Below, one piece after another: positions 33,706-43,416 of a stretch of 64,000 nt of DNA. Positions within the stretch are counted from its first letter, which is position 1; each line of letters opens with the position of its first letter. The notes below the pieces were generated by a model that was not told the origin of the DNA, ran no database searches, and worked only from the letters and a program-made list of their open reading frames with translations. This DNA is from Streptomyces sp. WP-1 (lineage in GTDB: Bacteria; Actinomycetota; Actinomycetes; Streptomycetales; Streptomycetaceae): assembly GCF_030450125.1 (NCBI RefSeq), contig NZ_CP123923.1, forward strand, positions 5,146,001-5,210,000. The letters are read 5' to 3'. The position numbers and the translations under genes were made by a program.

Positions 33706-33776
33706 GAAAGTCCAGGTCAGCGCCCTCGGCCACAACGGGTTTCCGTGTAGGTGTGGCGATACGGCAAGTTGGGGTG
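33706..33776. repeat. 71-bp direct repeat, left copy (island boundary)
   Basis: Matches 41,633-41,703 at 61 of 71 positions without gaps; both contain ACGGGTTTCCG, GTGGCGAT and CGGCAAG(T/A)TGGGGTG. The right copy sits just upstream of ettA, so this may be a second, decayed copy of the ettA upstream region at the other edge of the island. Confidence 0.85.
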
Positions 33777-33951
33777 CCACGGGGAATCTCGGAGTCTGCC
33801 GAGCTTCATGCACCACGAGCAGCGCGGCCAAGAAGTCGCAGGTCAACACGACTGCCCGCCTCGCTCCTAAAATGGTGATCACGCACGAGCGCCTCGCGGG
33901 CCGTCCTGGGCCGTGGAAGGACAGCTGGGCTTGCTGTGGACGCGCGCGACG

Positions 33952-34299
33952 TCAGTCAAACCACGTCGACAGCAGACCCGCGATAGTCGCGCATATCAGG
34001 CCGATGGAAGCGAGGACGGCGGGAGCTGTGAATTCTGGGGCCTGCTCAAGACCTACAAGCTCGATCCGCTCTCGGATGTGCAAGAGGTCCCCAATGGTGC
34101 TCTCGCTGGGTGCCTCCCGTTCCAGCCTGGTCCTACGCTCTTCCTCCGAGAGTCCAGGATCTCCCATGATCTCTTCGTACCTTCGGAGTTTCCGCCTGAG
34201 GTGATCTCGTCGGCCGTCAATCCGCCGCCACAGCAGCCAGACGCCAAGCGCCGGCAGCACGCCGCTGGCTACGGTCAGGATGGTGATCGCTAGTTTCAT
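33952..34299 (-). CDS. Small membrane protein
   Basis: 115 residues: an N-terminal membrane helix (ILTVASGVLPALGVWLLW), a charged helical middle (RRKLRRYEEIMGDPGLSEEERRTR in two adjoining stretches) and a C-terminal helix (LASIGLICATIAGLL). Unknown function. It lies in the low-GC island and its codons are less GC-biased than those of the neighbouring core genes. Confidence 0.55.
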   Translation of the reverse strand: MKLAITILTVASGVLPALGVWLLWRRIDGRRDHLRRKLRRYEEIMGDPGLSEEERRTRLEREAPSESTIGDLLHIRERIELVGLEQAPEFTAPAVLASIGLICATIAGLLSTWFD

Positions 34300-34441
34300 T
34301 CCTGCACTATGCGGTGACCACTGAGTGGCAGGGAAGCCTTGGTCCTCGGCGTCGGCGCCGTGGTGAGTGTCTAACTGCGTGACAACGCCGACGAACAGTG
34401 GCGAACGAGCGCGGACACCTACGGACCATCAGCACAGGTAA

Positions 34442-34609
34442 GAGGCTTACGAGCCCAAGGCAGCGCACCCATCCAAGTTGCTTTGGGATGAAGAAGTCAC
34501 CGCGCAACGTCTCGTCACTGCGGTTCCTCTGTCGCAGCTTGCTCTGACAGACGCCGATCGAGCAGCGTGGCTGATGCCGGTGGGGGCAGCGCTACACACG
34601 CGCGCCTGA
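34442..34609 (+). pseudogene. Gene relic (C-terminal fragment)
   Basis: Within the otherwise gene-free 34,300-34,655, one frame after a TAA reads protein-like: LLWDEEVTAQRLVTAV, then LTDADRAAWLMPVG, ending in TGA. There is no start codon with a ribosome binding site upstream. Probably the 3' remnant of a lost gene; family not recognised. Confidence 0.3.
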
Positions 34610-34655
34610 TCAATCGACGCACCCGCCATCGTGGCTGACTGTCGTCGGCCGGGGC

Positions 34656-35006
34656 TCAGACCTGAGGCCGTCGCACGCCAGTGCACGCGATCAGCCTGCT
34701 TCCGTCATCGGTGAGGAACAGCGTGAACATCCAGGAGCCATCGGCAGTCCTGATCTGCCCCAGGCGAACCGGCTGCTGATGCCGACCGAGTAACTCCACG
34801 GCACGGTCCAAGTTCGTGGTCTCGCTGCCCCGACGACGCGTGAGCCGCAGCCGGCGCGCATAGACGAGGGCGAGCGACTCGGCGGACGTAGCTCCGTCCC
34901 AGATCACGTAGGAGCCGCCGCAGCGGAGCGCAACCAGAGCGGCTGCAGACGCCTCATCGCTACCGACCAGCAGTCGTTCGAGTCGTTCCCGCTCCACACC
35001 CGTCAC
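34656..35006 (-). CDS. Hypothetical protein
   Basis: 116 residues, not recognised. It has an alternating helix/strand character (RERLERLLVGSDEASAAALV, GSYVIWDGATSAESLALVYARRLRL, SWMFTLFLTDDGSRLIACTG), with no signal peptide or membrane helix. GTG at 35,006 chosen with GGTGGGG upstream; GTG codons at 35,012 and 34,994 are also in frame. Divergent from the small membrane gene at 35,234. Confidence 0.5.
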   Translation of the reverse strand: MTGVERERLERLLVGSDEASAAALVALRCGGSYVIWDGATSAESLALVYARRLRLTRRRGSETTNLDRAVELLGRHQQPVRLGQIRTADGSWMFTLFLTDDGSRLIACTGVRRPQV

Positions 35007-35233
35007 CCCCACCCGGATCCTGTTGTACAGCAGCCGGATACAGCAACCACAGCAACCGGCCCCACCCCGTAGCGACCCCTTGAGGCCAGAACGCAACCTG
35101 TATGGCCGTCTCCGACCCATCTCTCTAGAGCTACGGATCAGAAGTCGTCCGTGCCCCACTCTGGTGGCGGCACTCGTCGAAGTTGTGTCGCGCCGCCACG
35201 GTAGAGTCTCCCTCTGCCGACGGGGGGCAACAG

Positions 35234-35479
35234 ATGACGGCGTACCAATTGGGCTATGCGGAGGGACAGTGGACCATCTGGATCGCCCTCGGCTTGGCGG
35301 CAGTCTGGGTTGCAACAGGCCGATGGCGGGATCACCCACGCGCTGAAGGCAGGAACACAGAACAGCTCGCCGCCGTGGCGCGACGCCGGTCCCGGCTGGT
35401 CAATCGTTCGATCCTCGCCGTTGCCTCTGTGTGGATCCTGACTAACATCGTCGTTGATCTCTGGGCGGTACGGCAGTAA
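35234..35479 (+). CDS. Small membrane protein
   Basis: 81 residues with two membrane helices (WIALGLAAVWVATGRW and ILAVASVWILTNIVVDLW) separated by a basic loop. GGGGGGCAAC precedes the ATG. Unknown function. It ends about 60 bp before the repeated GTGCCAGAT elements of the presumed attachment site. Confidence 0.55.
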   Translation: MTAYQLGYAEGQWTIWIALGLAAVWVATGRWRDHPRAEGRNTEQLAAVARRRSRLVNRSILAVASVWILTNIVVDLWAVRQ

Positions 35480-35535
35480 CTACCGTCACGGATCCTTGCG
35501 CGCTTGGAGAGCGATGAGCATCGCTTGCAGCGCTC

Positions 35536-35555
35536 GTGCCAGATACGTGCCAGAT
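35536..35555. repeat. GTGCCAGAT direct repeats (candidate integrase arm sites)
   Basis: Two exact GTGCCAGAT copies at 35,536-35,544 and 35,547-35,555, an 11-bp period that places them on the same face of DNA. They lie about 100 bp before the tRNA-Gly 3' fragment, as arm sites of tyrosine integrases do beside a core site. No integrase gene is in the window. Confidence 0.45.
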
Positions 35556-35657
35556 GGCGCGGGGAACCACGGGGAACACCGAGGAGTCCTCAGATGGTCG
35601 GGCATGTGCCGACACCAGCCCGCCGCACGTCAGCGAGGTAATCACCTCTGGATCACC

Positions 35658-35703
35658 TGAGCTTCCCAAGCTCAGAGCGCGAGTTCGATTCTCGTCACCC
35701 GCT
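35658..35703 (+). other. Truncated tRNA-Gly(CCC) 3' half, likely attachment site
   Basis: Contains an anticodon arm TGAGC/TTCCCAA/GCTCA (anticodon CCC), a 4-base variable region, T-arm GCGAG/TTCGATT/CTCGT and acceptor 3' strand CACCCGC with discriminator T. The 27 bases upstream have no GCGGGTG acceptor strand or D-arm, so the 5' part is missing. A 3' tRNA fragment is what an integrative element leaves at one junction. The rest of 35,480-36,179 shows no convincing gene; a weak 80-residue frame at 35,863-36,105 on the minus strand is not supported. Confidence 0.7.
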
Positions 35704-35712
35704 CTTTGATCA

Positions 35713-35742
35713 AGGCCCAGGTCGATGACCTGGGCCTGCTTT
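35713..35742 (+). terminator. Intrinsic terminator downstream of the tRNA-Gly remnant
   Basis: AGGCCCAGGTC (35,713-35,723), 3-base loop GAT, and GACCTGGGCCT (35,727-35,737) form a perfect 11-bp stem followed by GCTTT. Ten bases after the tRNA end, it is the tRNA's own terminator, so the native 3' flank has been kept. Confidence 0.85.
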
Positions 35743-36179
35743 CATGTCCGCGACGCGCTGGAGTGGGGAGTGGAGCGATCCGGCTGATGCAGACCGCCGA
35801 CATCAGCCCGAGCTCATCGGCGGCGCCCGGAACTCGGGCTCACCCCAGGGCCGCCACCCCGGCTATGACGAGCCTCTCGGCCTCCCCGCTTGCTGCTGCT
35901 TGAGAGCTGCGCGATCCGCATAGGCACAGCCCACGGCGAGCGTGACGAGCATGCGCAGCGCCCCCGTAACGGCCCCGTCGAACATCGACGGGCCTGCGCA
36001 GAGAGGCGCGGCACGGACATAGATCGTGGCTCGGGACATGGGGAGGGTGACTCCACAGTCCTGTGCACATTCCCCGACCGCGCTACGGGTAGCGAAGCCC
36101 CGCACTACGCTCTTGGTGGGGAGACGTCACAGGTCGCGAGGCTGCCGAGCAAGACGTTCACAATCGAGAGGGCCGCTCC

Positions 36180-38774
36180 TTGCGCGCACAAGAGATCACA
36201 TTTTTGAAGCTCGTTCAGGGGGAGAAGCAGTTTCAGGTACCTCTCTACCAACGGACCTACAGTTGGACGCGGAAGCAGCTGGAACGGCTGTGGGACGACC
36301 TGATCGACTTGGCCGAGCAGCAGCTCGAAGGGGGCAGTCCTCCCTCGCACTTCCTCGGCTCCGTCGTTCTGGCCCCAGGCCAGTTGCAGGCCGGAGGAGT
36401 GCAACGCTGGCTCGTCGTGGACGGTCAGCAGCGGATCACAACGATCATGCTGGCGTTCACCGCGTTGCGCGACCACATCCGGGACTCCGGGGCTGAGGGC
36501 TCCGCGCGAACGGCCGACCGTATCCACCGCCAGTACCTCGTCAACGAGTTCCTGGAAGGCGATGAGTACTTCCGGCTGCTTCCCACCCAGGCCGACCGGG
36601 CGTCCTATGGGGCCTGCGTCTCCAGCAGTCCTCGTTCAGGAGGCGCCGACAACATCGGGGCCTCCTACCGTTTCTTCCGCGGCGTGCTGGCGAGCGGACA
36701 AGAGCAATATGGAGCGGAGTGGACGACCGCAGTGGAGATAGCCCTACGGGACTTGCTCTCCATCGTGGAGATTACCGCCGAGCGCGGTGACAACGTGTAC
36801 CGGATCTTCGAATCGATCAACAACACCGGTGTCGGCCTGAGTCAGAGCGATTTGCTCCGAAACTACGTGTTCATGCTGCTCCCGGGCCGGGGAGAGCGTG
36901 TGTACGAGCAGTTGTGGCTGCCTATGCAGCAGCAACTGGGGCCCAAGAATCTGGAACTCCTCGTCTGGCTCGACCTCGTCGTACGCGGCGAGAGCAAAAC
37001 GAAGCAGACCGACATCTACCGCGTCCAGCAACAGCGGCTCGAACCGCTGGCAGGTAACGAGGAGGCGCTGGAGAAGGAAGTCGGCGAGCTCGCCCGGCGC
37101 GCCGAGCTGTTGCGGCGAATTCTCGATCCCGCGCTGGAGCCGCACGACGAACTGCGCCAGCAGCTTCACCACCTTGCCCGCTGGGGCGGACGCATCCACT
37201 ATCCGATCGCGCTCCACCTGCTCGATCTCGTGGATACCGGGCGCGCCCAGGCCGACGAGGCGGCTGAAGCCCTCGGATACGTCGAAGGATTCCTCGTCCG
37301 CCGCATGCTGTGCCAGGCCAGCACCCAGAGCCTGAACCGCCTCTTCATGTCGATGCCGGGTGACATGGAGACTGACCAACCAGCTCCGGAGGCGGTGCGA
37401 CGCTACCTCTCGGGCCGACGCCGCGGCTGGCCCACTGACGCTGAGGTAGCCGACGGGATCCGCAGCAAGCCGTTCTACTGGAACGGGCAGGCACCGCAAC
37501 GCGCGTACGTCCTGGAGCGGCTGGAGGAGAGTTACGGATCGACGGAGCCCGTGGACTTCAAGCGGGCCAAGCTCACGGTGGAGCACGTTCTGCCACAGCG
37601 GCCAGCCCAGGCATGGATCGACGTCCTCGCCGAGGATTCGGATGACGGCCAGACCCCTCAAGAACTGCACGATCTGTTGGTCCACACCCTGGGAAACCTG
37701 ACGCTCTCGGCCGAGAACACAAAACTCTCCAACCACCCCTTCCAACGGAAGCAACAGATTCTGGAAGCAAGTTCACTCCGGATGAACCAGGAGATCGCTG
37801 GGACCCGACGGTGGGGCCGCAAGGAGATCCTGAACCGCGCGGACAACCTGGCCACGCGTGCCGTCTCCCTGTGGCCTGGCCCCGAGGGGGAGCAACGCGC
37901 GGACAGCGAGGAGTGGACGGGATGGGCCGATCTGCGCGCAGCGCTGATTGCCATGCCCACCGGCACCTGGACAACTTACGGGGACATCGCTGAACTGATC
38001 GGCAGCCACCCTGTTCCGGTCGGCAACTTTCTCGCCACAAAGGCCGGCGTACACGGGGCTTACCGGGTCCTGACCGCTGCCGGACGGGTCTCCGCGTCAT
38101 TCCGCTGGCCGAACCACGAATACGGTGGCAACCCCCTCACGCTCCTACACGCAGAAGGGGTGCCATTCGACTCCAGCGGGAAGGCGCGCAGTTCCCATCG
38201 CCTGACCGCAGAGGACCTCGCATCGCTTCTGGGCAAAGAGGTGCCCGAGATCGGAACGTCGAGCGGCTCCTCCGATCAGGTGGCCACGGGCAGAACATTC
38301 GATGCTCGTGCCACGCGCTTCACCGAACTGCTGCGGGCGAATCGGCCGGACGCCGCCGCCCCCATCCTCAGCTTCCTCCAATCGTGGGAAGGTCTCGCTC
38401 CCGGCTGCCATCTCGACTATGGCAAGGCGACCGAGACCAGCTGCTTCCTGATGCTGCGCAAGGAGTCCGTGCCCCGTACCGCCGCCATCTGGCCATTCAC
38501 TCTCTATCCTGTATTCGGCACAGTCGAGGTCGTCTTCCAGTACATGCGCTCCAGGCCGCCCTTCGACGACAGCGGACTGCGTCAGGAATTCATGTCCCGT
38601 CTGAATGCCGTCCCAGGAATCGAGCTGGCGGAGGCGAAGCTCGAACTGCGCCCGTCGTTTCCTCTCGAGGTTTTGGCGGATCATTCCGAGGAGATCGTCG
38701 GAATCATGTCCTGGTTCGTCCAGCAGGTCATGGCGCACGAACCATCGGACGAGCCGGGCCAAGTCTCCGTCTAA
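36180..38774 (+). CDS. GmrSD-like nuclease: DUF262 + DUF1524 + alkyltransferase-like domain
   Basis: 864 residues, lower GC than the core genes. DUF262 (about 1-250): VPLYQRTYSW, the nucleotide-binding VVDGQQRITTI, and RIFESINNTGVGLSQSDLLRN. DUF1524 HNH-like nuclease (about 455-560): TVEHVLPQ with LGNLTLSAENTKLSN. Then about 590-650 reads as an O6-alkylguanine transferase-like winged helix (MPTGTWTTYGDIAELIG, GAYRVLTAAGRV) without the PCHR cysteine motif. The C-terminal about 180 residues are unassigned. DUF262/DUF1524 proteins are type IV or phosphorothioate-dependent restriction enzymes (GmrSD, SspE), so phage defence by sensing modified DNA is likely. TTG start, with GAGAGG about 9 bases upstream. 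Confidence 0.85.
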   Translation: MRAQEITFLKLVQGEKQFQVPLYQRTYSWTRKQLERLWDDLIDLAEQQLEGGSPPSHFLGSVVLAPGQLQAGGVQRWLVVDGQQRITTIMLAFTALRDHIRDSGAEGSARTADRIHRQYLVNEFLEGDEYFRLLPTQADRASYGACVSSSPRSGGADNIGASYRFFRGVLASGQEQYGAEWTTAVEIALRDLLSIVEITAERGDNVYRIFESINNTGVGLSQSDLLRNYVFMLLPGRGERVYEQLWLPMQQQLGPKNLELLVWLDLVVRGESKTKQTDIYRVQQQRLEPLAGNEEALEKEVGELARRAELLRRILDPALEPHDELRQQLHHLARWGGRIHYPIALHLLDLVDTGRAQADEAAEALGYVEGFLVRRMLCQASTQSLNRLFMSMPGDMETDQPAPEAVRRYLSGRRRGWPTDAEVADGIRSKPFYWNGQAPQRAYVLERLEESYGSTEPVDFKRAKLTVEHVLPQRPAQAWIDVLAEDSDDGQTPQELHDLLVHTLGNLTLSAENTKLSNHPFQRKQQILEASSLRMNQEIAGTRRWGRKEILNRADNLATRAVSLWPGPEGEQRADSEEWTGWADLRAALIAMPTGTWTTYGDIAELIGSHPVPVGNFLATKAGVHGAYRVLTAAGRVSASFRWPNHEYGGNPLTLLHAEGVPFDSSGKARSSHRLTAEDLASLLGKEVPEIGTSSGSSDQVATGRTFDARATRFTELLRANRPDAAAPILSFLQSWEGLAPGCHLDYGKATETSCFLMLRKESVPRTAAIWPFTLYPVFGTVEVVFQYMRSRPPFDDSGLRQEFMSRLNAVPGIELAEAKLELRPSFPLEVLADHSEEIVGIMSWFVQQVMAHEPSDEPGQVSV

Positions 38775-38811
38775 CCCCACCCAACTGATCGGCGTAAGCC
38801 GACTGGTCTCG

Positions 38812-38844
38812 GGGCCGCGCTGTCGCTTCACTGCAACGCGGCCC
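38812..38844 (+). terminator. Candidate terminator of the DUF262 gene
   Basis: GGGCCGCG (38,812-38,819) pairs with CGCGGCCC (38,837-38,844) across a 17-base loop, 38 bases after the stop codon. There is no T-run, as is common in high-GC genomes. Confidence 0.4.
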
Positions 38845-39015
38845 TCATCGCCGCCCTCGGTGCCGGGCGGGCTCACTTCGCCCGTTACGCAAGGACAGCA
38901 GGGGAAACGGCCCGTTCTCGAGTCGACCGCGCGATCATTTCCTCCCGGACACATCGACTGGAAGTATCCGAACGACGTTCCTGGGGCCACCGCCACAGGA
39001 CAACAGCTAGCACTT

Positions 39016-39252
39016 ATGAGAGATGTAGCAGCGGACGCTGCACAGGGGCAGAATTCGCCGTCGGATGGCTGGACGCACGCCGCCGTTCACGGCAGCGGAG
39101 CGCGCGGGTACGCGATCCGTTGGAGACTCTTCTCGGTCGTTTCTTCTCGCTGCTGGAGGACTACTTCATCGACCCGAGTTCAAGGAGCCGGAGATTTGCC
39201 GGACGACGAACTGAAGAACGCCGTCATCGAGCTGCTACGCAGAGTGGAATGA
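39016..39252 (+). pseudogene. Degenerate gene remnant
   Basis: The 870-bp gap after the DUF262 gene has protein-like stretches in different frames: LLGRFFSLLEDYFIDP in one frame near 39,123 and LPDDELKNAVIELLRRVE in another, ending at 39,252. Joining them needs one or two frameshifts. Probably a decayed gene; no family recognised. The remainder, to 39,647, holds nothing I can support. Confidence 0.3.
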
Positions 39253-39647
39253 CCAGCGTCAGAGACCTCTGGGGACCGGCCGCCGTGAAGGCTGGTGCCG
39301 AGGTCGGCTCCCCACAGGCGAGAGCCGGGCGCTTCCGGAAGTGGCGTCCGATCTATCCAGGTCGTGTCCCATCCGTGCCCAGCGGAACGGACAACAGCGG
39401 TCAAGTACGGCACCTGGAGGTCATGCCAACCTCGCGCATCTCGACCAAACGTGCAGGTCATAGGGGATGCGACCGCCCAAGGGCCGCTGATTCCTAAGCT
39501 GAGGGCTCAGAGTCTCTTCCTCCCCCGATGCCTAGCGTTCCGGCGGCCGACGGAGGCAGCGGGGAGGGGAGCCGGTTGGTGCTTGGGCTTCCCTCTCCGT
39601 GTGAGATGGAGGGACGTCATGGGTGGACGCTGTTTGCGGCCGTCGGT

Positions 39648-39950
39648 TCAGGAACGGTGCGGTTTACCCATGGCCAAGAGATGGCCGCGGCTGGTCGCGA
39701 CGCGGAGTACGTCCCGTAGGGACCCGGTCAGTTCCTTTGCCAGGAGGCGCAGGTCCTCCGGGTCCGTGTCAGGGTCGTTGATGGTGTCTGAGGCGTGGTC
39801 CAGCAGGTCGGCCGCCGTTCCCAGTTGGATCGCTTCGATGTTGTCCGCCAGGCGGGACATGTAGCCGGTCTTGTCGTCGGTGTTCAGGTAGCAGGGCTTG
39901 CCGTCCGAGCCGGATCACGGCAGGAGTCGTAGTTCGTTCGGTGCCGTCAT
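39648..39950 (-). pseudogene. Small helical protein gene interrupted by an in-frame TGA
   Basis: From ATG at 39,950 the frame reads MTAPNELRLLP, then TGA at codon 12, then continues open as SGSDGKPCYLNTDD and SRLADNIEAIQLGTAADLLD, to the stop at 39,648. From memory, Streptomyces relatives paired with GntR regulators read LLPWS here, so TGG (Trp) to TGA is the likely change. The downstream 70 residues (from ATG at 39,860) are mostly helical and could still be made by internal initiation. Function unknown. Confidence 0.6.
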
Positions 39951-40692
39951 TCTTGGGTCTGCCTCTCGTCGGTCGGGGGTGGGTGGTGAAGACGGCGTCG
40001 ACGTGGTCGCCGGGGAACGCCAGGAGTGCGGCCTCGATGACCCGTCCCGAGGTGTCGGTGGCGACACGTGTGATCGCGAGAACCGGTGCGGAGGAGCGGA
40101 TCCGGAGAGCAGAGGCTTCCTCCGGGGTCGGTGGGCGGGCGCACGCCGTTTCACGGACTGTCGCCCGCGCCGTGCTCAGGACGGCGAAGCGCGTGGCCGT
40201 CTTCCGCCAGGGGGAGTTGTCGTTCTGGACTGCGGCCGGAGCCAGGTCGGGTGGGGTGTAGATGCGGGCCAGTCCGTGCGGGGACTCTCCCCGTGGCTGA
40301 CGCAGGAGAAGCTCTGCGAGAGGGCTGTCCGGTGGCACCTTGAGCAAGGTCGTCAGGTGCCCGTGTGCTGCTTGGACCGTGGTGGTGCGAACGGTGATTC
40401 GCGGACCTGCTTCGTCGGCGGTCCAAGGGTTCAACATCCCCCAGCCGCCCACGTACACGGTCTTGCGAGGCCGGCGGCGGGCGAAGTTGCCCTTGCCGGG
40501 GATCTTCTCGACTATGCCCTCGTCCTGGAGGACCGCGAGGGCGCGCCGCAATGGCACCGTACTGACCTTGTACCGGTCGGCGAGGGGCGCCTCTGACAGG
40601 AGGCGTTTGCCAGGCTTGATACGGCCGGTCGTGATCTGGTGCCGGAGATCGTCGGCGATGTCGTGATGGCGTGAGCGCACGGACCGGTTCAC
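39769..40692 (-). CDS. GntR/UTRA-family regulator, 3' end possibly frameshifted
   Basis: 307-residue frame. Winged helix at residues 1-75 (DIADDLRHQITTGRIKPGKRLLSE, VSTVPLRRALAVLQDEGIVEK). A UTRA-like ligand domain follows (AELLLRQPRGESPHGLARIY, VLAITRVATDTSGRVIEAALLAFPGDHVDAVF). After DAVFTTHP, about 70 residues are low-complexity basic sequence antiparallel in style to a shadow frame and overlap the next gene, so the true end is probably near 39,950 and a frameshift extended it. Such regulators often control small conjugative or integrative elements or their paired small gene. Confidence 0.7.
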   Translation of the reverse strand: MNRSVRSRHHDIADDLRHQITTGRIKPGKRLLSEAPLADRYKVSTVPLRRALAVLQDEGIVEKIPGKGNFARRRPRKTVYVGGWGMLNPWTADEAGPRITVRTTTVQAAHGHLTTLLKVPPDSPLAELLLRQPRGESPHGLARIYTPPDLAPAAVQNDNSPWRKTATRFAVLSTARATVRETACARPPTPEEASALRIRSSAPVLAITRVATDTSGRVIEAALLAFPGDHVDAVFTTHPRPTRGRPKNDGTERTTTPAVIRLGRQALLPEHRRQDRLHVPPGGQHRSDPTGNGGRPAGPRLRHHQRP

Positions 40693-40935
40693 CGCCTTCT
40701 CGGCATGGGGACGGCGGCGAGCCGCGTTCGCGCGTGCACGGTCAGCAGTTCGCCCGACTCGAACACGATCTGCTCGGCACCTTGCGGGAGTTGGAAGAGG
40801 TCTGCCACCCGGCAGGGCTGGTCTCCGAGCTGGTGAGGTCCCCTCCTTGCACGGTGGCCGCGCTGACCTCGACGTCGGACACCAATGTGCTGCCAGGTGC
40901 CCAGCCGTTCACCGGTCCGCCCCCGCCGAGAGGCG

Positions 40936-41082
40936 TCGATACTCGGCATCCAGAAGGCCACACTCGTCACACACATCCGACGGACGTACTACAGCGGCCA
41001 GGGACGGCCCGTGGAAAGCGCGGGCGTCGTCGTGCCCGCCGCGCACTGCGGGATCGTCTACGGGACCCCGATCTACCGGTGA
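40936..41082 (+). pseudogene. GntR C-terminal (UTRA) relic
   Basis: A short plus-strand frame ends with RRTYYSGQGRPVESAGVVVP and AAHCGIVYGTPI, which matches the last strands of a UTRA domain (family: YYTxDGxPVExADxVVP...YEIPI). Everything N-terminal to it is missing or out of frame. The stretch 40,693-41,248 otherwise has no gene I can support. Confidence 0.5.
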
Positions 41083-41248
41083 TCGCGCCGTTCAGCGAGA
41101 CTCCCTCCGGAATCCAGCGCGCATGGGCCACCCCCCTGCTTCGACCACCCGGATCTCCCTTGTGAGGGCCGGCGTCCTCACCGGTGGCACAGTGCATCCA
41201 CGGAGCGCCGTGTGAGTCCGAACAGATCTTGTGGAACGGGAGAGGCAG

Positions 41249-41509
41249 ATGCGTCGCCGCCAAGGGGCTCGCAAGGTCCCCGCAACCGTGACCGCGACCG
41301 TGCGTGAGTGGAGCGACGAGGAGGGGTGGGGCGTGCTCGACTCGCCCGAGACTCCCGGAGGGTGCTTCGGCCACTACTCCGACATTCAGGGATCCGGCTT
41401 TCGCACGCTGTCACCGGGGCAGGAAGTCGATCTCATCTGGGAAGCGCCCGGCTTCAAGCAGGACGGGTACGACTACCGCGCGGTGAGCATCGTCCCCAGG
41501 GCTGTTTGA
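41249..41509 (+). CDS. Cold-shock-domain-like protein
   Basis: 86 residues. ATVREWSDEEGWGVLDSP, GCFGHYSDIQGSGFRTL and GQEVDLIWE follow the cold-shock fold pattern (family: GTVKWFNxEKGFGFI, DVFVHFSAI, GFRTLxEGQxVEF). Aromatic positions in the RNA-binding motifs are partly replaced (KGFGFI becomes GWGVL; FVHF becomes FGHY). A short basic N-terminus precedes the domain. GGGAGAGGC before the ATG. Probably binds RNA or ssDNA. Divergent cold-shock-like genes of this kind are common in Streptomyces accessory regions. Confidence 0.7.
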   Translation: MRRRQGARKVPATVTATVREWSDEEGWGVLDSPETPGGCFGHYSDIQGSGFRTLSPGQEVDLIWEAPGFKQDGYDYRAVSIVPRAV

Positions 41510-41632
41510 CCTCCGCGGTCACGGCCCGATCTCGGCGGACATCGGGTCGCTGAGCCGTCCCCGGCCCGTGAGAGGGTTCCAAGGCACCCGCCGGTGACCG
41601 GCAGCCACAGACGCCCTACCGCTGCCACCAGC

Positions 41633-41703
41633 GAAAGCCCAGGTCACAGCCCCCGGCCCCAACGGGTTTCCGCGCAGGGGTGGCGATGCGGCAAGATGGG
41701 GTG
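41633..41703. repeat. 71-bp direct repeat, right copy (upstream of ettA)
   Basis: Partner of 33,706-33,776 (61/71 identical). It ends 42 bp before the ettA start, with GCGGCAAGATGGGG as a possible -10 neighbourhood, so it probably carries ettA promoter sequence. Confidence 0.85.
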
Positions 41704-41745
41704 TATCTGCCCACTGCCAGATTTCAAGCTGCCGGACGGTTTCTC

Positions 41746-43410
<1,665 letters not shown>

Positions 43411-43416
43411 TCGGTC

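Noticed and set aside
35863..36105. Minus-strand 80-codon frame with one hydrophobic stretch
   Set aside because: No ribosome binding site, no family, and overlapping frames of similar quality; left out as a gene.
39180..39461. Minus-strand 93-codon frame in the gap after the DUF262 gene
   Set aside because: Unremarkable composition, no RBS, overlaps the relic on the plus strand.
39912..39920. Selenocysteine or read-through at the in-frame TGA
   Set aside because: No SECIS-like hairpin is apparent, and the expected residue is Trp, so a point mutation is simpler.
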